DNA of 64,000 nt from Lachnospiraceae bacterium (GCA_910575555.1 CAJTFX010000016.1:52941-116940); one strand, 5' to 3'; shown: positions 24,696 through 32,878, counted from the first letter of the stretch. The notes: a model not told the origin generated them from the sequence alone. Numbers and translations are program-made.

Positions 24696-26786
24696 TTACC
24701 GTTTCCGCCTTGGCGGCTTAATTTCCCCTTTGCTGCGGGGCTTTGGCTCTCCAAAGCGTGATGGCGTATTCTTATAACGAACAGTTTCCACAGATACTGT
24801 TCGTACACTGTCACCATCATAAACCGGTTTTCCATCCTGATAAACCGGTTTGCGTTCCACAGCGGCTTCGCCGCGAATAGCGAACCACTGCCCTCCGCGG
24901 GCATCTTCAAACACCTGATAGTCCCCTCGGGGAGCCGCATACTGAGATGTATCATAGAACATGGTTCCCGATCCATTTTCATGGCGAACCTCAAAATGAC
25001 CATCCATACGTCCGGATCCATCCACAGAGGATACCTGTTGTTCATATCCTGGCATAAATGCCTGGAACTGTGCCTGGTTATATGCAAAAGCAGCCTCGCC
25101 CTGCTCAAATACAGGCGCTTCAGCGTGTTGCTGCATAGCGTACCAGTCTACACCGTTTGCCGACTGCATAATCGTATGTGGTGCATCCGGCTCATCATAG
25201 TAAGCGCTGTTGTACCACATGGTATTGCCAGAATCGGAACTTGCTTCGATTACGCCATCGCCAACCGTCCTGAGGGTCGTTCCTTCGGAAGCGTCTGGGA
25301 AAGTTGCTGCAACCTGTGCCGCTTCTGACGGACTTCCCATAAATGCCGGCGCATCATAAAACGCACCTGCTCCGGCTCCGCTTGCCATCTGATACCACTG
25401 GCTTCCATCGGATGCTGTAACAACAGAATGCGGTGCATCCGGTTTCTCAAACTGTGATGCGTTATACATTTCAAGCGCTGTACTCTTTCCATCTGCGCCA
25501 ATTGAAGTTGTACTGATCTGACCACCTGTAATCTGGGTATCTTTCAGCTGCTGACCCTGCATCTGAGGCATATAGTTGCCAAGGCTTCTGTCTGCAATGT
25601 CACCGGCAATCGTTCCGGAAACACCGAGATTTCTTGAAGCTACAGAAGAAATGGAGTCACCTGTAAGCGTGGCACCGTTGCGTGCCGCCATGCCACCAAA
25701 GGCACGACCGACAAAACCGATGCTGCCGCCGGCACCCATACGGCTTCCGCCATCCACAACCGCATCACGGACAAAGGAATTTGGCTTGAAACGTGATGTG
25801 AACCCGGAAGCAAATCCACTTGCAGCTGCACCCGTTCCGGTTGCAGTGCTTGTACTATGGAACATACTGCCCGCATTTCTTACACCGCCTCCAACACCGC
25901 TGATCACCCTCGCTGCCATCATAAGCTCCATGCCCATACTGGAACCAGTCTGGGCTACATTCAGCCCCATGGCCGCCAGATAGGAGTCAAATTTTTGTGC
26001 CGTTTTTAAAAAAGCCAATGCACAGAACAGCCAGAGAAAAATGCTTCCCTGACCTGTGGAAAGAGCACCGCCGTTTCCGATATACTGTCCCATGGAACTA
26101 TTAAAGCCCCTGAGGAACCATACATTCATCACCAACAGCAAAAGCTGTGATCCCACCATACGGCACCAACTCTTGAAAACCGGCGCTGTTGTTTTGGAAG
26201 CACCCATGGAAAAAGCCAGAGGGGAGGTGTAACAGAGCACGCCAACCACAATATAGCGTTCAACGGTTTCCAGTAACAGCTTAAAATAATTCCAGCCAAG
26301 AGCGATCTCTAAAATAATGAGAAGCAGCAGCCCTACCACTGATACGATGGCTACAATGGTTGTCAAACCATTAGACAGTGCCTGTTCCACACCCGCAAAA
26401 GTAAAGTCCTCTGCCGACATGGTAATCTCCATCAAAGCCGTATATGGCGCTCGGGCGATATCCAGCACAATCATAAAAATCGGCTTTGCATAGCCGATCA
26501 ATAGGGCAAAAATAGAACCTCTTGCCAAAAGCACCCACGGATTTTCTGCCTCCGTGATTGGTCCTCCAAAGACACGGAAAAGCTGCCATACCGTTACAAG
26601 GAACAGAATCGCCCATGCTGTGTATTGCATGACTGTAAATGCCTTAGACACAAACGGAAAATATTCTTCCATCGCTGTCATATCTGTTCCCAGCGCCTGA
26701 AGGAACAGACCGGATACTGCATCCATCATTTGTGAAACAATGCTGCTGATCCATGTCACGATTCCTTCAAAAATCCAATCAAGCAT
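24696..26786 (-). CDS. VirB6/TrbL-like channel protein with C-terminal repeat region
   Basis: A 696-residue polytopic membrane protein. About six or seven hydrophobic helices lie in residues 1-290 (for example AWAILFLVTVWQLFRVFGG and VAIVSVVGLLLLIILEIALG), the form of VirB6/TrbL channel components. Residues 290-420 are Gly/Ala/Ser-rich. The C-terminal 260 residues are soluble and contain three copies of a unit of the type YxxPDAPHxxxxxxxGxxWY (EKPDAPHSVVTASDGSQWYQ, DEPDAPHTIMQSANGVDWYA, then APRGDYQVFEDARGGQWFA). GGAGG precedes the ATG by 9 bases. It follows the VirB2-like gene. Confidence 0.8.
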   Translation of the reverse strand: MLDWIFEGIVTWISSIVSQMMDAVSGLFLQALGTDMTAMEEYFPFVSKAFTVMQYTAWAILFLVTVWQLFRVFGGPITEAENPWVLLARGSIFALLIGYAKPIFMIVLDIARAPYTALMEITMSAEDFTFAGVEQALSNGLTTIVAIVSVVGLLLLIILEIALGWNYFKLLLETVERYIVVGVLCYTSPLAFSMGASKTTAPVFKSWCRMVGSQLLLLVMNVWFLRGFNSSMGQYIGNGGALSTGQGSIFLWLFCALAFLKTAQKFDSYLAAMGLNVAQTGSSMGMELMMAARVISGVGGGVRNAGSMFHSTSTATGTGAAASGFASGFTSRFKPNSFVRDAVVDGGSRMGAGGSIGFVGRAFGGMAARNGATLTGDSISSVASRNLGVSGTIAGDIADRSLGNYMPQMQGQQLKDTQITGGQISTTSIGADGKSTALEMYNASQFEKPDAPHSVVTASDGSQWYQMASGAGAGAFYDAPAFMGSPSEAAQVAATFPDASEGTTLRTVGDGVIEASSDSGNTMWYNSAYYDEPDAPHTIMQSANGVDWYAMQQHAEAPVFEQGEAAFAYNQAQFQAFMPGYEQQVSSVDGSGRMDGHFEVRHENGSGTMFYDTSQYAAPRGDYQVFEDARGGQWFAIRGEAAVERKPVYQDGKPVYDGDSVRTVSVETVRYKNTPSRFGEPKPRSKGEIKPPRRKR

Positions 26787-26823
26787 CTATCATCACCTCC
26801 TCCATCTGCTTTCTCTTTTTTGG

Positions 26824-27183
26824 TTATCCTGTGTAATTGCCACCAGCAATAAGGGGCTGCAGATAGGCGACGATGAACCCCAGGGAATTAAGGACAATCC
26901 ACGTCACTACAATTCGTTTAAGCCATGACGTTGCCTCATCGACTGCGCGCTGGTTTCTGGAAATCATCCTGACAATCAATGCGATGGCCGCCGCTGTAAC
27001 CGCCACAATCGTGCTGATTCCAACCAGCTGGCCGTAAACATCCTTCATGATTGTCGAAAAACGGTTCCAGATTGTGTCAGCCATAACAGGCTGCAGCGAA
27101 ATAAGCATTGCAGACGCCATACTGACCAACGACCAGTAGGCGGTCTTCATACGCCCTCCGCCTCTTTTGATTTGTTTAACCAT
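26824..27183 (-). CDS. VirB2-like small membrane protein of the transfer channel
   Basis: A 119-residue protein with an N-terminal basic stretch and an export-type helix (YWSLVSMASAMLISLQPVMA), followed by two further hydrophobic segments (LVGISTIVAVTAAAIALIV and IVVTWIVLNSLGFIVAYLQPL) separated by a charged loop. Size, topology and first place in the transfer operon fit a VirB2/TrbC-type pilin-like subunit. The start at 27183 has GGAGG 8 bases upstream; the longer frame runs into the leader terminator. It is the first gene after the operon promoter and leader hairpin. Confidence 0.65.
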   Translation of the reverse strand: MVKQIKRGGGRMKTAYWSLVSMASAMLISLQPVMADTIWNRFSTIMKDVYGQLVGISTIVAVTAAAIALIVRMISRNQRAVDEATSWLKRIVVTWIVLNSLGFIVAYLQPLIAGGNYTG

Positions 27184-27215
27184 GCCGAGTACCTCCTTTT
27201 TTGATTTTAGGCAAT

Positions 27216-27259
27216 AAAAAATGCCGCTTCTCAAAGCATTTCAGCTTTAGAAACGGCAT
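27216..27259 (-). terminator. Leader terminator of the transfer operon
   Basis: Minus strand: ATGCCGTTTCT (27249-27259) pairs with AGAAGCGGCAT (27221-27231), with an inner AAAGC/GCTTT stem, followed by TTTTTATT. It stands between the transfer promoter and the first gene's ribosome site, so the whole operon depends on read-through. Confidence 0.85.
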
Positions 27260-27272
27260 CTTTGTCTGCCCA

Positions 27273-27322
27273 ATCCCAGTTTGGGATGATACAAGTATAG
27301 CACGGCTTTATTCCCCTGTCAT
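27273..27322 (-). promoter_or_regulatory. Promoter of the transfer operon with a palindrome at the start of transcription
   Basis: Minus strand: ATGACA (27317-27322), 17-base spacer, TATACT (27294-27299). The palindrome ATCCCA-GTT-TGGGAT (27273-27287) begins at about the first transcribed base. It may be an operator or a small 5' hairpin. The leader terminator follows within 15 bases. Confidence 0.75.
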
Positions 27323-27370
27323 CGGCAGAACTTATGCCATTTTTGTGCCAATTTATTCACCCTGAATTTG

Positions 27371-28003
27371 TCATTCCAAATGTTCAAAAAGCGTCAGAAG
27401 CTCCAGCCATACATCCACATCCTCACTTGGGGCTGACCACAGGCGAATGGAAAGAATGGAGATTGCCTGCTCACGAAGCCTGTAATAGTGCCTCTGTGAC
27501 AAGTCCAGCCGAAACAGAATCTCCTCCAGTTTCAGCTTTTCCGGTGCCAGATAGGCCGTATAGATCAGCTGATACAACTTTTCGCCCCGTGTCGGCTCCT
27601 TGCGGAGAACTGCCATCGCTTCGTTAAACCGATCCAGTAGCAATCTTGACCTTGCCGCTGCCTCCAGACGGCTCTCCATCCGTTTGTTCCCAATAGCCAT
27701 CTCCAGATCCAGCCTGTCCACCATTCGGTCAAAGCTTTCAAACGGGGCCTCCAGCTCCTGCAAAATCTCCTCTGGGTAACAACTAAACACCCAGACCATC
27801 TTCCGGTAATTCTTGAGGAGCATCTGGGTATTGTGATAAGCATTTCGCTTTTTCTCCTTTTGAGCAGCACGCACTTTCTCATCATCAATTTTTTGGTCTC
27901 CAAGAATCCCTCGCTTTGTAAGAAGGGAAATAAATGCGTCTGACTGCGCTAATATCCTGTTTTCCTGTTGTTCATACAACTTTTTTTCATCCTGCTTGCT
28001 CAT
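27371..28003 (-). CDS. Putative ArpU/RinA-type (sigma region 4-like) regulator
   Basis: A 210-residue soluble helical protein. The C-terminal part (residues 145-195: RGEKLYQLIYTAYLAPEKL then EEILFRLDLSQRHYYRLREQAISILSIRLW) is the helix-turn-helix seen in ArpU and RinA-type phage late-gene activators, which resemble sigma region 4. The N-terminal half is charged and coiled. It is encoded directly upstream of the transfer promoter on the same strand and overlaps the winged-helix gene before it by 17 bases, so it may activate transfer (inference). AAAGGAG lies 10 bases before the ATG. Confidence 0.6.
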   Translation of the reverse strand: MSKQDEKKLYEQQENRILAQSDAFISLLTKRGILGDQKIDDEKVRAAQKEKKRNAYHNTQMLLKNYRKMVWVFSCYPEEILQELEAPFESFDRMVDRLDLEMAIGNKRMESRLEAAARSRLLLDRFNEAMAVLRKEPTRGEKLYQLIYTAYLAPEKLKLEEILFRLDLSQRHYYRLREQAISILSIRLWSAPSEDVDVWLELLTLFEHLE

Positions 28004-29060
28004 ATGTAAAATACTCCTTTGCTATTTTCGTGATATCCACCGGCTCACATGGCCCGCGGATTTTACTCGTTTCTATCACTGCCTGTGTTATATAACCTTT
28101 ACCTTGGCAGTCATATCCACAATTCTTACAATTCCTACACGGAGAAAGATACGCGCGTATTATAGGGTCTGAAAGTGCAACGCGATTTTCAGCGTTCTGT
28201 GTGTCTGCATCTGGCAGGTTGCTTCTGGTCAGTCTGCGGCTGTACCATGTGATGAGCTTGTTCATATGCTCATGGTCTGAACCCGTTTTATGCGTATCTG
28301 CGCCATAAATGCGTATTTCATCAAGAATACATTGTATTTCCTCCTGGTTTGGAACTGAAACCTCTGATCCTGTCGGATACAATTTATTAAAAATGAGACA
28401 GCCATAGGAACCTGGAAGACGGTATAGAGCAAAGACATCCCCATACTTTTTCATGAATCTCCATACTTTCGTCTTTTCCCAACCCCAACGCTGTCCCAAG
28501 GTTTCCAACGTGAGTAAGGCTCCGTATTTTCCATACTGGATGACCGGAGCCATAAAAGAAAACGCATTGTTCGGATCTTCATACACGGAATGGCACCAAA
28601 GATCCATCCAAGCGTCAGCTTCTTCAAATATATATTGTTTTTCCGCAAGGCGTTCTGTGATATTGCGAGGAAGGCAGAGAAAACCATATCCATCCGTTGC
28701 ATAAACAGCACCCTGCATACATTCTTCTCCGGAACATTTCACTACCCAGTCTGTTATCTGATAGGTCAGCTTTTTCGTATTAGAGTCAAGCGTATACTGT
28801 ACATAACCTAAGCCAGACAGTGTCTGAAGTGCCTCCAGAGCTTTCTGACGGCTTTTTAGGCCGAGAATACTCTTTAGCCCTACAACGCCTCCTGACCACA
28901 TTCCGGGGCTTACAGCGTTTATATGCCCGCAGTAGAGGGCTTGTCCCTTGCGAAATGCTGCACGGGATGCCAGACGCGCCCATGCACCCATAATCCCCTT
29001 TCCCTCAGGAAGATAATTTCTGGGCAGCTTTACCCACTGGTATTTCATCAAACATTTCAC
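27987..29060 (-). CDS. Winged-helix replication-initiator-like protein
   Basis: A 357-residue protein with a GTG start 7 bases after GGAGGG. Two helix-turn-helix regions are visible: residues 57-105 (VVGLKSILGLKSRQKALEALQTLSGLGYVQYTLD) and about 185-225 (LLTLETLGQRWGWEKTKVWRFMKKYGDV). Two winged helices with a linker recall RepA_N or DnaD-like initiators. Near the C-terminus is a cysteine cluster CRNCKNCGYDC, probably metal-binding. It may direct replication of the excised element or act as a regulator. The family is not recognised with certainty. Its stop overlaps the next gene. Confidence 0.5.
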   Translation of the reverse strand: MKCLMKYQWVKLPRNYLPEGKGIMGAWARLASRAAFRKGQALYCGHINAVSPGMWSGGVVGLKSILGLKSRQKALEALQTLSGLGYVQYTLDSNTKKLTYQITDWVVKCSGEECMQGAVYATDGYGFLCLPRNITERLAEKQYIFEEADAWMDLWCHSVYEDPNNAFSFMAPVIQYGKYGALLTLETLGQRWGWEKTKVWRFMKKYGDVFALYRLPGSYGCLIFNKLYPTGSEVSVPNQEEIQCILDEIRIYGADTHKTGSDHEHMNKLITWYSRRLTRSNLPDADTQNAENRVALSDPIIRAYLSPCRNCKNCGYDCQGKGYITQAVIETSKIRGPCEPVDITKIAKEYFTYEQAG

Positions 29061-29091
29061 TTAGGTTCCCTCCTTTCATAATTATGGGCAT

Positions 29092-29125
29092 AAAAATAGG
29101 GCGGTTCCTGTTAAAGAAACCGCCC
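29092..29125 (-). terminator. Terminator after the DUF6462/DUF5348-like gene
   Basis: Minus strand: GGGCGGTTTC pairs with GAACCGCCC (29099-29107 with 29117-29125), followed by TATTTTTAT. The next gene's GGAGGG follows about 20 bases later. Confidence 0.8.
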
Positions 29126-29140
29126 GGCGATATAATTTAA

Positions 29141-29626
29141 TTAAATCCTTACAATTAATCCTTCAAGCCTGTCCGTCTTAATCCCAGTTAAATACCAACC
29201 ATTTCCCATTTCAATTCTGGCAGGCCTCCAGTCTCCATTGATAAAGACATCCATACGCTCCCCACACTGAAGACCTCCGTAATATTCCTCCAAATCAAAT
29301 CGAATGTCCATTCGCCCAGTCTGGGCATCTAAAGTTAATGCTCCTTGTCTCATATCATTATCCTCACTTTTCATACTTTCATCTTGCTCAGACGCATCAT
29401 CTTTGCGCCTCAAGATTCTGAGATACTCTTCAAAAATATCTCGGCGTATTAAAACCCGCTTTCCAATCTTATACACTGCTCCTGCCTCATGAGCCAGTCT
29501 TGTAAAAACTTTCAAGCCCAGTCCGTAATAATCAGCGCCTTCATAATAGGTAACGAACTCACGCTGTATCATTTTCGCATCCTCATCGTCCAACATATCC
29601 GAAAACATCCATAGATTTCCGCTCAT
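29141..29626 (-). CDS. DUF6462-like/DUF5348-like two-domain protein
   Basis: A 161-residue protein. Residues 15-70 (REFVTYYEGADYYGLGLKVFTRLAHEAGAVYKIGKRVLIRRDIFEEYL) form an excisionase-type small helix-turn-helix, homologous by eye to the next gene. Residues 95-161 (GALTLDAQTGRMDIRFDLEEYYGGLQCGERMDVFI...) match what I know as DUF5348, usually a separate small protein of conjugative elements. The two are joined here. The ATGA overlap with the upstream paralogue indicates coupling. It may be an accessory DNA-binding or excision-control factor. Confidence 0.65.
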   Translation of the reverse strand: MSGNLWMFSDMLDDEDAKMIQREFVTYYEGADYYGLGLKVFTRLAHEAGAVYKIGKRVLIRRDIFEEYLRILRRKDDASEQDESMKSEDNDMRQGALTLDAQTGRMDIRFDLEEYYGGLQCGERMDVFINGDWRPARIEMGNGWYLTGIKTDRLEGLIVRI

Positions 29627-29895
29627 TCTTTATCCTCCTGTGAAACCAACGTACTCGGCTCATGAAACTGTTCCAGATACTCATTAAAAATATCCCGGTT
29701 AATCAGAACGGTTCCATCCATTCGATATATGGCTCCCGCTTTACCAGCAAGTTCCAACAGCTTCTTGTGTGTAATGCTATAAACTATTTCCGCATCCTTA
29801 TACCTGAGAAACTGTCTGCGCAATCTTTTTGCACTTTCCCGCACATCATTTCGCTTTTTCAATTCATAATAGGCTTTCGTCTTGTCACTAATCAT
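29623..29895 (-). CDS. DUF6462-like small excisionase-type DNA-binding protein
   Basis: A 90-residue basic protein (KKRNDVRESAKRLRRQFLRYKDAEIVYSITHKKLLELAGKAGAIYRMDGTVLINRDIFNEYLEQF). The pattern of a small helix-turn-helix ending in a hairpin and a final helix with RDIF-EYL fits excisionase/MerR-like DNA binding. It is the first element gene next to the lysS junction, a usual position for excision-control genes. The start at 29895 has GGAGG 9 bases upstream. The next gene repeats the same domain, suggesting tandem duplication. Confidence 0.65.
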   Translation of the reverse strand: MISDKTKAYYELKKRNDVRESAKRLRRQFLRYKDAEIVYSITHKKLLELAGKAGAIYRMDGTVLINRDIFNEYLEQFHEPSTLVSQEDKE

Positions 29896-29941
29896 AAAAT
29901 GAATCCTCCATTCGATTTGTTGTTTGACAGAGAGTTGCACC

Positions 29942-29991
29942 AAAACGAAAAAAGAGAACACCTTTGAAATTTCTTTCAAAAAGTGTTCTCT
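29942..29991 (-). terminator. Strong terminator at the end of the mobile element
   Basis: Minus strand: AGAGAACAC (29983-29991) pairs with GTGTTCTCT (29953-29961), with an inner TTTGAAA/TTTCAAA stem, followed by TTTTTTCGTTTT. It lies between lysS and the first element gene and would isolate the element from lysS transcription. Confidence 0.85.
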
Positions 29992-30068
29992 CAGCGATGT
30001 GTGCTGTATTGCGTTTCAGCCTCCAGCTATTCATTCTGCGTCGCAATTCTTCGTATTGATATGAAAAA

Positions 30069-30131
30069 TTGTTGTCAATTTGTTGTCAACTTGGATTTGA
30101 GAAGCCGGAAACCCTTGATTTTACTGGGTTT
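30069..30131. other. Probable right attachment site of the integrative element
   Basis: Two direct copies of TTGTTGTCAA start at 30069 and 30080, one helical turn apart, as integrase arm-type sites do. Forty bases on, AAACCC (30109-30114) and GGGTTT (30126-30131) form inverted arms around 11 bases, directly at the lysS stop codon, like a tyrosine-recombinase core. No partner site or integrase is in the window, so this is inferred from position and repeat pattern. Confidence 0.5.
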
Positions 30132-31620
30132 ATTCCTTGACGGGCTTCATCGTCGGGAACAACAAAACATCCCGAATCGCCGGCGAATTCGTCATCATCA
30201 TCACCATCCGGTCAATTCCGAACCCAATTCCGCCGGTAGGCGGCATGCCGATGCTCAGTGCATTCAGGAAATCTTCGTCGGTATGGTTCGCCTCTGCGTC
30301 CCCGGCAGCCAGCAGCGCTTCCTGTGCCTCAAAACGTTCCTTCTGATCGATGGGATCATTCAGCTCGGAATAAGCATTGGCCATTTCCCAACTGTTCATA
30401 AAGAATTCAAAACGTTCCACATACTCCGGATTGTCCGGTTTCTTTTTGGTTAAGGGTGAGATCTCAACCGGATGATCCATCACAAAGGTAGGCTGAATCA
30501 GATGTTCTTCCACGTATTCCTCGAAGAACAGATTCAGAATATCGCCTTTCTTATGTCGGGCTTCGTATTCGATGTGATGTTCGTCTGCCAGTTTTTTAGC
30601 TTCTTCTGCGGTATGAATTTCATTGAAATCCACATTGGCATATTTCTTTACGGCGTCTACCATGGTAATCCGCTCAAAAGGCTTGGAAAGATCCATCTCA
30701 TGTTCCCCGTAAGTGAGAATCTCAGAACCGGTCACTTCTTTGGCCACATAGCGGTAAAGGTTCTCGGTTAAGTCCATCATGCCGTGGTAATCGGTATATG
30801 CCTGATAAAGCTCCATTAAGGTAAATTCCGGATTGTGGCGGGTGTCCAGACCTTCGTTGCGGAATACGCGTCCGATTTCATACACGCGTTCCATACCGCC
30901 TACAATCAGTCTCTTTAAATAAAGCTCCAGAGAGATCCGCAGCTTCAAATCCTCATTTAAGGCATTGAAATGCGTCTCAAAAGGCCTTGCGGCTGCGCCG
31001 CCCGCATTGCTTACAAGCATAGGAGTTTCCACTTCCATAAAGCCCTGGCTGTCCAGATATTTCCGGATGCTGCTGAGAACTTTGGAGCGTTTTACAAAGG
31101 TATCCTTTACGTCGCTGTTCATAATCAGATCCACATACCGCTGACGGTAGCGGATATCTGTATCTGTCAGACCATGGAATTTTTCCGGCAGAATCTGGAG
31201 GCTTTTGGAAAGAAGAGTTACTTCCTGGGCATGAACAGAGATTTCTCCGGTTTTGGTTTTGAAAACCTCTCCTTTTATGCCTAAAATATCGCCTACGTCA
31301 TATTTCTTGAAATCCTTGTAGCTGTCCTCTCCGATACTGTCTCTGGCAACATATGCCTGAATATTTCCCTGTAAATCCTGTACGTTACAGAAGGATGCTT
31401 TTCCCATGACACGTTTGAACATCATTCTGCCTGCTATGCTTACAGTCTGCCCTTCCATGGAGTCAAAATTGTTTTTGATTTCCATGCTGTGACTCTTAAC
31501 ATCATATTTTGTTATCTGGAACGGATCTTTTCCGTTATCCTGCAAATCCTTTAATTTATCATGGCGGACCTTCAATAACTGATTTAAATCCTGTTCCGCC
31601 GGCTGATTGTTCTGTGCCAT
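30130..31620 (-). CDS. lysS: Lysyl-tRNA synthetase, class II
   Basis: A 496-residue enzyme that charges tRNA-Lys with lysine. An N-terminal OB anticodon-binding domain (about 55-160: VSIAGRMMFKRVMGKASF) is followed by the class II catalytic core: motif 2 around VYEIGRVFRNEGLDTRHNPEFTLME and motif 3 GGIGFGIDRMVMM near the end, finishing LLFPTMKP. The start at 31620 has GGAGG 8 bases upstream. Its length matches the standard bacterial enzyme. Some relatives carry an additional C-terminal domain; here the gene ends exactly at the putative attachment site, so the last codons may derive from the integrated element. Confidence 0.97.
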   Translation of the reverse strand: MAQNNQPAEQDLNQLLKVRHDKLKDLQDNGKDPFQITKYDVKSHSMEIKNNFDSMEGQTVSIAGRMMFKRVMGKASFCNVQDLQGNIQAYVARDSIGEDSYKDFKKYDVGDILGIKGEVFKTKTGEISVHAQEVTLLSKSLQILPEKFHGLTDTDIRYRQRYVDLIMNSDVKDTFVKRSKVLSSIRKYLDSQGFMEVETPMLVSNAGGAAARPFETHFNALNEDLKLRISLELYLKRLIVGGMERVYEIGRVFRNEGLDTRHNPEFTLMELYQAYTDYHGMMDLTENLYRYVAKEVTGSEILTYGEHEMDLSKPFERITMVDAVKKYANVDFNEIHTAEEAKKLADEHHIEYEARHKKGDILNLFFEEYVEEHLIQPTFVMDHPVEISPLTKKKPDNPEYVERFEFFMNSWEMANAYSELNDPIDQKERFEAQEALLAAGDAEANHTDEDFLNALSIGMPPTGGIGFGIDRMVMMMTNSPAIRDVLLFPTMKPVKE

Positions 31621-31728
31621 TTTCTTTTCCTCCATTCTGTATGATTGCCTGAGCCTGATGTCTGCCGCTGCTTTCATAGGTCAGAACCGTCTGGTACTGG
31701 CTTTTGCCGTCAAGTATTTGGCTGCCAT

Positions 31729-32208
31729 TTAGTTGGAACGCTGGATTTCCAATACTTTATACTCCAACATGCCTGCCTGGGTTTCTATTTTTACCGTATC
31801 GCCCACTTTTGCTCCGATTAAGGCTTTGCCTACCGGAGATTCGTTGGAAATCTTGCCCTGCAGGCTGTTTGCCTCTGTGGAGCCTACGATTTTATATTCC
31901 AGTTCTTCTTCAAATTCAAAGTCATAAATCTTTACCCGGCAGCCTACGCTGATCTTGTCCAGGTCCACTTCATCTTCCACTACAACTTCAGCATTTTTCA
32001 ATATTTTTTCGATTTCTTCAATTCTGGCTTCTATGTCCCGCTGTTCGTCTTTGGCAGCGTCATATTCTGCATTTTCTGAAAGATCTCCCTGCTCTCTTGC
32101 CTCTTTGATTTTCTGGGCAACCTCTTTTCTCTTTACTACTTTCAGGTCATGCAGCTCTGTTTCCAATTTCTGCAGGCCTTCATAAGTTAATAAATTTTTC
32201 TTTTCCAT
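31729..32208 (-). CDS. greA: Transcription elongation factor GreA
   Basis: A 159-residue protein that rescues backtracked RNA polymerase by stimulating transcript cleavage. The N-terminal coiled coil (1-75) contains the functional tip REQGDLSENAEYDAAK, with the acidic pair D-E needed for cleavage. The C-terminal FKBP-like domain ends in ESPVGKALIGAKVGDTV. It is directly upstream of lysS, the usual greA-lysS order in Clostridia. AGGAAGGTG precedes the ATG. Confidence 0.97.
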   Translation of the reverse strand: MEKKNLLTYEGLQKLETELHDLKVVKRKEVAQKIKEAREQGDLSENAEYDAAKDEQRDIEARIEEIEKILKNAEVVVEDEVDLDKISVGCRVKIYDFEFEEELEYKIVGSTEANSLQGKISNESPVGKALIGAKVGDTVKIETQAGMLEYKVLEIQRSN

Positions 32209-32246
32209 AACACAACACCTTCCTATTACATTATATATTTAATATC

Positions 32247-32275
32247 AAAAGACAGCTTCCTTTTACGGAACTGTC
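32247..32275 (-). terminator. Terminator upstream of greA
   Basis: Minus strand: GACAG-TTCC and GGAA-CTGTC arms (32251-32260 with 32266-32275) around a short loop, followed by TTTTGATATT. It ends the DUF transcript before greA. Confidence 0.7.
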
Positions 32276-32290
32276 TGCAAAAACAACGAA

Positions 32291-32878
32291 TTATCTCTCT
32301 TTAACAATCACAGTATTATACCCGATGGGTATGGAAATGTCAAGATTCTGCAGCATTTTCACCCGGCTCCAGGGTCTTTTATATAAAGGAATGTAAAGGA
32401 TGCCCTCCTTCATGTAACGGTAATGGCAGTTTCCCCTGCGCTCCATATCCAAAATGACATTGATGCCCTCCAAAGATATTTCTTCCCGGCGGCTTGTCTG
32501 AACCACCAGTCCGGTATCCTCATACATTCTTTCAATATAGGAAGCAAAATATTCAGGACGTTGGGTTGCAATCCGCAGAAAATTCAAATCATTGGAAATC
32601 TGTTCCAGTACAAGCTCCACATCATCCTCATCCAACATGGATTCCGGCGGTGTATCTGTATCCAGTAAAAGCGGACTGAATGTCCGGTAATCCATTGCAT
32701 ATTTATCCAGAATTTGTTCTAAAATCCATCGCAGCTGAGGCAGAAACGGATTTCCCTCTGCCGATGCTTCCTCCCAGATTTCCTCCTCCGTCAGCTTTTG
32801 AGAGCGCTTTTTTATTTCATTAAGTTTGTGCTTCAGCCAACCCAAAATTCCTGTTCTTTCCTGTTTTTCTTCTACCAC
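32291..32878 (-). CDS. Conserved soluble protein of unknown function beside greA
   Basis: A 195-residue protein from a GTG start at 32878, chosen because GGAGG lies 6 bases upstream; the longer frame has no ribosome site. The N-terminus is charged (ILGWLKHKLNEIKKRSQKLTEEEIWEEA). The rest is mixed alpha/beta with a C-terminal VILDMERRGNCHYRYMKEGILYIPLYKRPWSRVKML. No membrane segments or catalytic motifs are seen. It lies between dusB and greA, an arrangement that may be conserved in Lachnospiraceae. I do not recognise the family. Confidence 0.7.
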   Translation of the reverse strand: MVEEKQERTGILGWLKHKLNEIKKRSQKLTEEEIWEEASAEGNPFLPQLRWILEQILDKYAMDYRTFSPLLLDTDTPPESMLDEDDVELVLEQISNDLNFLRIATQRPEYFASYIERMYEDTGLVVQTSRREEISLEGINVILDMERRGNCHYRYMKEGILYIPLYKRPWSRVKMLQNLDISIPIGYNTVIVKER

